Positions 58,049-64,000 of a stretch of DNA of 64,000 nt are shown here, one piece after another. The stretch lies in contig NZ_SUMC01000009.1 in NCBI RefSeq assembly GCF_005047355.1, forward strand, positions 1-64,000, read 5' to 3'. Origin of the DNA: Actinacidiphila oryziradicis (GTDB taxonomy: Bacteria > Actinomycetota > Actinomycetes > Streptomycetales > Streptomycetaceae). A model generated the notes under the pieces. The model was not told the origin of the DNA. It saw only the letters and a list, made by a program, of their open reading frames with translations, and ran no database searches. The position numbers and the translations under genes are program-made. Every line of letters starts with the position of its first letter. Positions within the stretch are counted from its first letter, which is position 1.

Positions 58049-58579
58049 ATGCTGCGAGGAAACAAGATCGGGCTCCGGGCCCGGTACGAGTCGGACGTCC
58101 CGGTCCTGCACTCCGAGCTTTACGACGACGTTGCCACGCGATCGAGAGCCGACTCGCGGCCCTGGCGCCCCATCGCGCCGGGCTCAGCGGCATCGCCGTA
58201 TGCAGTCGCCGATCCTGGTGATGAGGCTGCCTGCTTCTCTGTTGTGTCCCTCGAAAACGACGAACTGGCCGGGGAGGCGCTGTTGTGGGGTATCGACACC
58301 CACAACAGGAGCGCGCACCTGGGCATCTCCCTGCGGCCGGAATTCCGTAAACGCGGGCTCGGCGTCGACGTCGTTCAGGTGCTGTGCGACTACGGCTTCG
58401 CGGTGCGCGGCCTGCACCGGCTGCAGATCGAAACGCTTGCGGATAACACGGCGATGATCCGCGCGGCCTCCCGCGCCGGGTTCACCCAAGAAGGGACACT
58501 TCACCGTTCGGCGTGGGTCAACGGCGAGTTCGCCGACGAGGTGATCTTCGGGTTGGTGGCCGACGCGTGGCGGAGGTGA
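58049..58579 (+). CDS. GNAT-family N-acetyltransferase
   Basis: 176 residues: MLRGNKIGLRARYESDVPVLHSELYDDV, VVSLENDELAGEALLWGIDTHNRSAHLGISLRPEFRKRGLGVDVVQVLCDYGFAVRGLHRLQIETLADNTAMIRAASRAGFTQEGTLHRSAWVNGEFADEVIFG. This is the RimJ/RimL-like GNAT pattern with the acetyl-CoA loop RKRGLG. The ATG at 58049 has AGGAAC upstream. The substrate may be a protein N-terminus or a small amine. Confidence 0.9.
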   Translation: MLRGNKIGLRARYESDVPVLHSELYDDVATRSRADSRPWRPIAPGSAASPYAVADPGDEAACFSVVSLENDELAGEALLWGIDTHNRSAHLGISLRPEFRKRGLGVDVVQVLCDYGFAVRGLHRLQIETLADNTAMIRAASRAGFTQEGTLHRSAWVNGEFADEVIFGLVADAWRR

Positions 58580-58685
58580 CCCGCCGACCGACGGCCAGGG
58601 GGTCGGGTGGCCCTCGCGGGCGGCGTACTGCTCGCCGGAGGACCCGGGACCTCAGGCATTCAGCTGCCGCGCGCTCAGCGCGGGT

Positions 58686-59576
58686 TCACTCGGGCTGACC
58701 CGTCGAGTTGTCCCTTGGGCCGCGCACGCGTGCGTGGGCGATGCATGACAGGTCGGACGGCTTGAGCGTGTCTTGGCGATCCCACTCAGCGGCGTGGAGC
58801 ATGTCGTGCTGGCGGACGTGCTCGATGAGTTGGAAGCCGTGGCCGGACAGCAGCGTGGTGAGTTCCTGCGGGTCGAGGAATGTCAGCCATGGTTCGCCGC
58901 GTTCGGCGGCGTTGGGCGCGACGAGGTCGACGTAGGTCTGGGCCGTGGCGTCGCGCAGGCTCTTGGGGAGCATGTAGTCCATGATGATCTCGGTGCCGGG
59001 CGCAAAGCCCCCGATCGCACTGAGGGTTTCACTGATGGCCGTATGGGTGAGATACATACTCACGCCGAGCCAGGCGATGATCGAGGGCCGGCTCGGATCG
59101 AAGCCATTCGTTGCGAGGCCGTCGGCCAGGGTCTCGCTCTCGAAGTCCTGTGCCACGTGGGTGACGTTGTCGGGGATCGGGATGTTTGCGGCAGTCAGCC
59201 GGTGTTTCTTGTCCTGCTGGGTGGCGGGGTGGTCGACCTCGAAGATACGGACCTGGGGGGCCAGTTCAGATCTGTAGGCGAACGTGTCGAGGCCGGCGCC
59301 GAGGATGACGTACTGGCGTATGCCGGCGCGGATGCTCTCGGCGACACGGTCCTCGGTGTAGCGGCTGCGGCAGGTGACTTGGGCTCTGGCGGTGGCCAGC
59401 ACGAGGTGGTTGCCGTGGGCGCGGTGGTAGCCGAGAAGCTGCTCGGCTTGATCGCTCAGCAGTGATTCGGCGAGTGTGTCGGCGAAGATCACCGGTGGCT
59501 GGTCGACGATCAAGTGGGCGGCGCGTGCGGCCGCGGCTGTCAAAGCGGTGCTGCTGGGTTGTCCGTTGGTTGACAC
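58686..59576 (-). CDS. Class I SAM-dependent methyltransferase (TIGR00027/LCMT type)
   Basis: About 296 residues from the GTG at 59576 (the frame stays open to an ATG at 59633, but those codons are AT-rich and lie over promoter-like DNA). TALTAAAARAAHLIVDQPPVIFADTLAESLL, the SAM loop YVILGAGLDTFAYR, FEVDHPATQQDKKHRL and WLGVSMYLTHTAISETLSAIG match the TIGR00027 family, which often modifies natural products. The upstream TATACT and AAT-rich stretch at 59590-59640 probably holds the promoter. Confidence 0.85.
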   Translation of the reverse strand: MSTNGQPSSTALTAAAARAAHLIVDQPPVIFADTLAESLLSDQAEQLLGYHRAHGNHLVLATARAQVTCRSRYTEDRVAESIRAGIRQYVILGAGLDTFAYRSELAPQVRIFEVDHPATQQDKKHRLTAANIPIPDNVTHVAQDFESETLADGLATNGFDPSRPSIIAWLGVSMYLTHTAISETLSAIGGFAPGTEIIMDYMLPKSLRDATAQTYVDLVAPNAAERGEPWLTFLDPQELTTLLSGHGFQLIEHVRQHDMLHAAEWDRQDTLKPSDLSCIAHARVRGPRDNSTGQPE

Positions 59577-59589
59577 GACACCAACCGTA

Positions 59590-59660
59590 CTTCGCAATTT
59601 TGACAGTATAGCAGAAGTAGAATTAATTAGCAACGGCTATAGATTTCACATTGGCATCGA
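59590..59660. promoter_or_regulatory. AT-rich promoter-like block upstream of the methyltransferase
   Basis: TTGACAGTATAGCAG and GAATTAATTAGC are strongly AT-rich for this genome. On the minus strand CTATACTG offers a -10-like hexamer about 30 bp before the GTG. Confidence 0.45.
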
Positions 59661-59789
59661 TCGCGCTGGCCCAGATAACGGAGCCCTCCGCCTCACGATG
59701 ACCTGAGGCCCCGGTGCTTCCCGCCCGCCATTGGGCGGACAATCAGAGCACGACGGTCACAGATACGGGGACGCGGCAGGAGGCAGCGG

Positions 59790-60467
59790 GTGCGAGGACT
59801 TCGGGGGAGGTGGCGTTGGCCGGCGGCTGCAGCCGTGTTGGTGGCCGGGTGGGCCATGGCGCGCGGCGGACACGGCATCAGCTCCGAACACGGGGCGACG
59901 GCTTCCGCGATGCCCAGCGTCACCACCGCACCGAGGCCGAGCGCGATCGGCCGGCCCACCGCGACGGGGACCGCCGACCAGGATCCAGCGCGTTTCGCGG
60001 CGCAGGTGCGTTTGTACGCGGGTCAGGCCGGTCTCTCCCCGCAGTTGCTGATGGCGATCTTGTACAACGAGTCCTATAAACCGCACGACCCTGCTTTTGA
60101 GCGAGCTTGGCAGCGGATCAAGCCGGACGCCGCGTTCGGCGTCGCCAACATGCACAAGGCCGCCTTCGACGAAACCAAGAAGGGCCGCGACTTCGCCGAC
60201 CGGAGCTGGCAGGAACTGCCCGATGACCCCGGCCTGGCCATCGAGTCGGCAGCCTGGTACCTGCACGACCTGGCGGCGGGGCTGCCCGCGCGATGGACCG
60301 CCCCCTACAGCAGGAACGAGCTGCTGGCCCTGGGCTACAACGCCGGACCGGCCAACATGCAGGCGTTCGCCCGGGGCGTGAAGCCGGGTGCGACCGCGCA
60401 GTCCTATCTGGACCGCCTGCGCGCCCACTGGGCCACAGCAGGGCACGTCACCCAGAGCCGCGGCTGA
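59790..60467 (+). CDS. Secreted lytic-transglycosylase-like protein
   Basis: 225 residues. The N-terminal membrane/signal segment is WPAAAAVLVAGWAMARGG. An Ala/Thr/Pro linker is followed by a lysozyme-like domain: AAQVRLYAGQAGLSPQLLMAILYNESYKPHDPAFE (catalytic Glu in ILYNES), DAAFGVANMHKAAFDE, and YSRNELLALGYNAGPANMQAFARG. The GTG at 59790 has GGAGG 6 nt upstream. It may act on peptidoglycan outside the cell. Confidence 0.82.
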   Translation: MRGLRGRWRWPAAAAVLVAGWAMARGGHGISSEHGATASAMPSVTTAPRPSAIGRPTATGTADQDPARFAAQVRLYAGQAGLSPQLLMAILYNESYKPHDPAFERAWQRIKPDAAFGVANMHKAAFDETKKGRDFADRSWQELPDDPGLAIESAAWYLHDLAAGLPARWTAPYSRNELLALGYNAGPANMQAFARGVKPGATAQSYLDRLRAHWATAGHVTQSRG

Positions 60468-60565
60468 CGAACGCTCAGCGGGGCGGCGGTCCGTCGGTCA
60501 CCCGGCAGCCAGGTCGACCAGATGGGCTCGGCGCCCTGTCCCGGCCGCCACGAGAGGTGAGTGGT

Positions 60566-60598
60566 GGGACCGCCCGCAGGGGGGAGGCGGGCGGTCCC
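60566..60598 (+). terminator. Terminator after the transglycosylase-like gene
   Basis: A 12-bp stem GGGACCGCCCGC/GCGGGCGGTCCC with a 9-nt purine-rich loop. Confidence 0.85.
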
Positions 60599-60675
60599 GG
60601 TCTGTGGTTGCCGATGCCCGGCCGACTGAGAGGCGCGGCCTCTACGGACGGAACCGGCGACCAGGGGCACCCGGT

Positions 60676-60702
60676 GGTCCAGTGCGGTCACCGCACTGGA
60701 CC
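60676..60702 (-). terminator. Terminator after terD
   Basis: A perfect 12-bp stem GGTCCAGTGCGG/CCGCACTGGACC with a 3-nt loop, directly past the minus-strand stop at 60706. Confidence 0.85.
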
Positions 60703-60705
60703 GCG

Positions 60706-61281
60706 TTAGACGTGGACTCCGTAGTCGGTGGCGATGCCGGCGAGGCCGGAGGCGTAGCCCTGGCCGATGGCGCGGAACTTCCACTCGGTGCCGTGGCGGT
60801 AGAGTTCGCCGAAGATCATGGCGGTTTCGGTGGAGGCGTCCTCGGTGAGGTCGTAGCGGGCCAGTTCCCGGTTGTCGGCCTGGTTGACGATGCGGATGAA
60901 GGCGTTGCGGACCTGGCCGAAGCTCTGGCCGCGCTTCTCGGCGTCGTAGATGGAGACGGGGAAGGCGATTCGCTCGACCTGCGCCGCCACCGCGGCGAGG
61001 TTGACCTTGATCTGCTCGTCGTCGCCGTCCCCGCCGCCGGTGAGGTTGTCGCCGCTGTGCTCGACCGAGCGGTCGGGGCTGGCGAGGTTGTTGAAGAATA
61101 CGAAATGCTGGTCGGACAGCACCTTGCCGTCCGCTCCACACAGCAGCGCCGAGGCGTCGAGGTCGTAGTCCGCTCCGGTGGTGGTGCGGACGTCCCAGCC
61201 CAGCCCCACCACCACGGCGGTCAGCCCCGGCGCCTCCTTGCTCAGCGAGACGTTGCCGCCCTTGGACAGGGTCACACCCAC
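60706..61281 (-). CDS. terD: TerD-family calcium-binding stress protein
   Basis: 191 residues, canonical size. [121 protein letters not shown] is textbook TerD, with the calcium-binding Asp blocks ([21 protein letters not shown]). Associated with tellurite/stress responses and development in Streptomyces. It is monocistronic with its own terminator. Confidence 0.96.
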   Translation of the reverse strand: MGVTLSKGGNVSLSKEAPGLTAVVVGLGWDVRTTTGADYDLDASALLCGADGKVLSDQHFVFFNNLASPDRSVEHSGDNLTGGGDGDDEQIKVNLAAVAAQVERIAFPVSIYDAEKRGQSFGQVRNAFIRIVNQADNRELARYDLTEDASTETAMIFGELYRHGTEWKFRAIGQGYASGLAGIATDYGVHV

Positions 61282-61378
61282 GAGCTACCTCCCGGATCCT
61301 GCGATTTCTACCTGTACGGGAATGAACGGGGCACGGCCCGCCACGGTTCCGGAATTGCGCAATCTTTGAAATGAGTGG

Positions 61379-63094
61379 TCATGAGGCCGAGTCCGGCTGC
61401 TTGGTGGCGGCTGCGTACGCCTGGGCCGGAGTCATGGCCACGCCGCCGATCTGGACGGTCTTGTACGGGCTGACCTTGGCGCAGCTACTGCCGGCGGCGG
61501 TCTGGGCGTGGGCGTTCGAGACAGCGGCATGGGTGTCGGCGGAGGCGGCTGAGGTGGTGCCGCCGGGATAGGTGCTGCCGCTGGGCCAGTCGGCGCCGAT
61601 CACCAGGGTCAGGCCGGTGGCGGTGCCCTGGGTGAGGTGTGAGGAGGACAGACCCAGTGCCTTGGCCACCGTCTGCGCCTCGGCCTTCTGTCCCGCGCCG
61701 TAGGTGAGCGTGGTCTTCGCCGCCAGGGCGGGGGCGTTGGCGGACGTCGTACCGGGGCTGAAGCCCTTGGCTGTGAGCTCGGAGGCGATGACGGAGGCGC
61801 GTCCGGTGGTGCTGGTGCCGTTCTCCACCCGTACGGCGATCTGTGCGGCCGGAACCGTCGCCGTGGCGGTGGGGCTCGTGGAGGCGGACGGTGCGGACTT
61901 CTTCCCCGAGGCGGCACTCAGTGACTGGTCGTTCGCGATGGTGGCGAACAGGGTCTTGGCTGCCGAGGCGACGACGAGCCGGTTGGAGTTGGACGGGTCG
62001 GGGGCTGTCTGCATGGTGGTGAAGGTCATGCGCTTGGAGGGGACCTTGTTCAGGTCGGTGGCGAGTCCGATCAGTTTCTGGATGCTGCCCAGGCCGGTGT
62101 CCACGGTGAGCGCCTTGGTGGCGGCGTCGGCCAGGGAGTAGACCTTGGTGGGGTCGGTGAGGGTGCCGGCGCTCTTGAACTTACGGATCATCGCGCTGAG
62201 GAAGAGGTGCTGGGCATAGGTGCGGCCCAGGTCGCTGCCGTCGCCGAAGCCGTGCCGGGAGCGGACGAATTCCAGGGCCGCCACGCCCTTGAGGGTGTGG
62301 GCGCCCTTGGCGAGCTTCAGGTGCGAGTACGTGTCGTACACGTTGTTGCTGACGCAGACCGACACTCCGCCGACCGCGTCGGACATCTGGACCACGCCGG
62401 AGAAGTCGAGCATCACGAAGTGGTCGATGGGTATGCCGGTGAGCTGGTGGATGGTGGCCACCTGGCAGGCCGGGCCGTACTGCAGGGCGCTGTTGATCTG
62501 GCCGTAGTAGCCGCTGGTCGAGGTGCCGGTCGCCGTGTTCTTGCAGGCGGGCACCTGGGTCATGGTGTCTCGGGGCACGCTCATCACGGTGGCGTTGGAG
62601 CGGTCGGCGGAGATGTGGACCACCATCTCCACGTCCGCGTTGTGCCCGGCCGTCGAGCTTGCGGATCCGCAGCCGCCGCCCAGCTTGCAGTCGGTCTGGT
62701 TGTTGCGGCCGTCGGAGCCGATCACCAGCATGTTGATCGGGGTCCGTCCGAAGGCGTCCGCCTTCTCCGTCCCCGCGTTGCCGTTGGTGCCGTCGGTGAG
62801 CCCGAGGCTGTGGATGTTGCCGTTCAGATGCTGGTACAACCAGGCTCCGGCTCCGGCGGTCGCCAGCACCAGGACCGATACGGTGATCAGGGCGATGCGG
62901 GCGATCCGCCGGCGGCGTGCCGCCGGTTTGGCCCGACGGCCCGACCGGCCGTCCCGGGAACGCGCGGCGGCCCGGCCCGCGGCCCGGCCGCCCGCAGGCC
63001 GCGGCCCGTGACTGTTACCGGTGCGCGGCTGAGAGGGCACGGGCCCACGGGTGCGCGTGGCCTGGCGGCCGGGGCTGTCCCCGGGGTCGGTCAT
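61379..63094 (-). CDS. LytR-CpsA-Psr (LCP) family cell-wall ligase
   Basis: 571 residues from the ATG at 63094 (GAGGGAG about 8 nt upstream). A basic cytosolic N-terminus of about 70 residues, one membrane helix (IALITVSVLVLATAGAGAWLY), then the LCP domain: INMLVIGSDGR, MSVPRDT (catalytic Arg/Asp), INSALQYG, HFVMLDFSGVVQMSDAVGGVSVC, GVAALEFVRSRHGFGDGSDLGRTYAQHLFLSAM. A LytR_C domain (IAVRVENGTSTTGRASVIASELTAKGFSPG) near the end. It transfers polymers from lipid carriers to peptidoglycan. Confidence 0.93.
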   Translation of the reverse strand: MTDPGDSPGRQATRTRGPVPSQPRTGNSHGPRPAGGRAAGRAAARSRDGRSGRRAKPAARRRRIARIALITVSVLVLATAGAGAWLYQHLNGNIHSLGLTDGTNGNAGTEKADAFGRTPINMLVIGSDGRNNQTDCKLGGGCGSASSTAGHNADVEMVVHISADRSNATVMSVPRDTMTQVPACKNTATGTSTSGYYGQINSALQYGPACQVATIHQLTGIPIDHFVMLDFSGVVQMSDAVGGVSVCVSNNVYDTYSHLKLAKGAHTLKGVAALEFVRSRHGFGDGSDLGRTYAQHLFLSAMIRKFKSAGTLTDPTKVYSLADAATKALTVDTGLGSIQKLIGLATDLNKVPSKRMTFTTMQTAPDPSNSNRLVVASAAKTLFATIANDQSLSAASGKKSAPSASTSPTATATVPAAQIAVRVENGTSTTGRASVIASELTAKGFSPGTTSANAPALAAKTTLTYGAGQKAEAQTVAKALGLSSSHLTQGTATGLTLVIGADWPSGSTYPGGTTSAASADTHAAVSNAHAQTAAGSSCAKVSPYKTVQIGGVAMTPAQAYAAATKQPDSAS

Positions 63095-63411
63095 CTGCCA
63101 CTCCCTCGTACGGTGGAGCCGGGGGTCCTGCGGTCGGGCGGCAGGACACCGCCGCCGTGTTGAGGAACAGCGGCCTGGTTTTGGCTGTCCGTTTCCAAGA
63201 CGGAGAAGAGCTTCCTCATCTTGGATTGCATACTTGCGCAATATAGCAATAGGCAGGTGTGTTGCCGAGTGATCTCTCGGAACTCGCCGGTCGTCCGTAC
63301 TTCCTGGACGATTGAAGGCGCGGAATGGTTGCGCGGAAAGGGACCCGCGTACAGCGGGGGCGAGGTCGGCGGGTTCCCGGCCGCTCCCCGGTCCGCCGGG
63401 CCGCTGCACCC
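63095..63411. promoter_or_regulatory. Region upstream of the LCP gene
   Basis: About 320 bp between the LCP start and the uppP stop, both on the minus strand. It is AT-richer around 63180-63310 (TTGCATACTTGCGCAATATAGCAATAG), a likely promoter for LCP. No gene is seen. Confidence 0.5.
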
Positions 63412-64000
63412 TCAGCCGAGCGTGAGATAGGCGAGACTGCCCAGCCCCGCCAGGGTGCAGTAGATGGCGAACGGGGTGAGGGTACGCGTCTCGAAGTACC
63501 GGGTCAGGAAGCGCACGGCTATGTATCCGGCGACAAAGGCGGCGACACCGCCGGCCAGCACCTGGCCGCGGATGCCGTCGCCGGCATGCCCGAGCAGTGA
63601 TGGCACCTTCAGTAGGGCGGCGGCGGCGATGACGGGGGTGGCCAGCATGAACGCGAAGCGCGCGGAGTCCTCGTGCGACAGCCCCCTGAAGATGCCGGCG
63701 CTGATGGTGACCCCGGAACGGCTGATACCGGGCAGCAGGGCCAGGATCTGGGCCGCACCGATCATCGTTCCCTGGCGGAAGGACAGCGCGGCGATACGGC
63801 GGTCGGAGAGCTCGTCCGGATGCAGATGCTCCTCCCCGGGGGCGGGGGAGTGCCCGGCCCGGCGGCGGCCGGTGCCGCCGCGCCGCAGCCGCTCGGCGAC
63901 ATACAGCACGATGCCGTTGAGCGCGAGGAAGGCCGCGGCGGGGATCGGCTTGCCCAGCGTGGTCCTGAAGAGATTGTCCAGGGCGAGTCCGGCGACCCCC
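63412..64000 (-). CDS. uppP: Undecaprenyl-diphosphatase, C-terminal part (right edge)
   Basis: The frame is open to the window edge, giving the last 195 codons. LDNLFRTTLGKPIPAAAFLALNGIVLYVAERLRR, then the catalytic motif LPGISRSGVTISAGIFRGLSHEDSARFAFMLATPVI and three further helices identify BacA/UppP, which recycles undecaprenyl phosphate for wall synthesis. Next to LCP this gives a cell-wall theme. The N-terminus lies beyond 64000. Confidence 0.95.
   Translation of the reverse strand, partial: GVAGLALDNLFRTTLGKPIPAAAFLALNGIVLYVAERLRRGGTGRRRAGHSPAPGEEHLHPDELSDRRIAALSFRQGTMIGAAQILALLPGISRSGVTISAGIFRGLSHEDSARFAFMLATPVIAAAALLKVPSLLGHAGDGIRGQVLAGGVAAFVAGYIAVRFLTRYFETRTLTPFAIYCTLAGLGSLAYLTLG

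Noticed and set aside
1..64000. CRISPR array, rRNA operon or complete prophage/ICE
   Set aside because: No regularly spaced direct repeats, no rRNA-like sequence, and no integrase, terminase or conjugation genes were seen.

Overview
The window reads as a chromosomal segment of a Streptomyces-type actinomycete. Supporting signs are very high GC with G/C-rich third codon positions, many GTG starts, 4-nt ATGA/GTGA gene overlaps, a DasR-type operator in front of nagB, an ECF42/DGPF pair, a type VII polymorphic toxin locus, and several families typical of streptomycetes (MAB_1171c, MpaB-like, MmyB-like, FprA).

Layout. 1-7813: potassium uptake. The end of kdpB, then kdpC, kdpD and kdpE, a small membrane protein on the other strand, and a KimA-type K+ importer. 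Two similar four-half-site direct-repeat elements lie in the non-coding DNA before kimA. 7880-9915: gene debris around a compact metal-response unit (His-rich two-repeat protein plus ArsR/SmtB sensor sharing an operator motif). 9916-16119: lipoprotein, phenylacetate-CoA-ligase-type enzyme, YCII/DGPF protein with its ECF42 sigma factor, hypothetical protein, membrane metallophosphoesterase. 16739-25670: an eight-ORF, mostly overlapping exopolysaccharide cluster with Pel-like logic (secreted deacetylase-like protein, PelF-like GT4, 12-TM membrane protein, three nucleotide-sugar genes, a 43-codon linker ORF, GH114 polygalactosaminidase lipoprotein), followed by DasR-controlled nagB and a Tat/lipoprotein polysaccharide deacetylase.

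28540-33177: two MpaB/DUF2236-like genes flanking a tightly coupled XRE / HExxH metallopeptidase / MAB_1171c membrane protein operon. 33287-35368: secreted sedolisin and a secreted His-rich peptide. 35642-43206: a six-gene MacAB-like ABC efflux plus two-component operon and a divergent secreted lipoprotein. 43431-44471: the most unusual part. Two tandem RNA elements on the minus strand have every stem of a tRNA, but with the 3' half encoded BEFORE the 5' half (circularly permuted tRNAs). They lie directly downstream of a conserved gene of unknown function. One carries a GAA anticodon loop, the other a CTA (amber-type) loop.

44869-49261: a type VII secretion polymorphic toxin locus (SseB-like, WXG-type, papain-fold toxin, YrhB/Imm35 immunity, and a two-fold duplicated immunity-like protein carrying remnants of the toxin fold). 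49558-52890: truncated PhzF, endonuclease V, a decayed gene, and ferredoxin-NADP reductase fprA. 53146-57850: divergent CoA-transferase / acyl-CoA dehydrogenase / GntR versus MaoC hydratase / CitE lyase, resembling itaconate (C5-dicarboxylate) degradation. 58049-64000: GNAT, methyltransferase, lytic transglycosylase-like protein, TerD, LCP protein, and the 3' end of uppP.

All calls come from reading the translated and raw sequence. No database search was run, so family names rest on remembered motifs.
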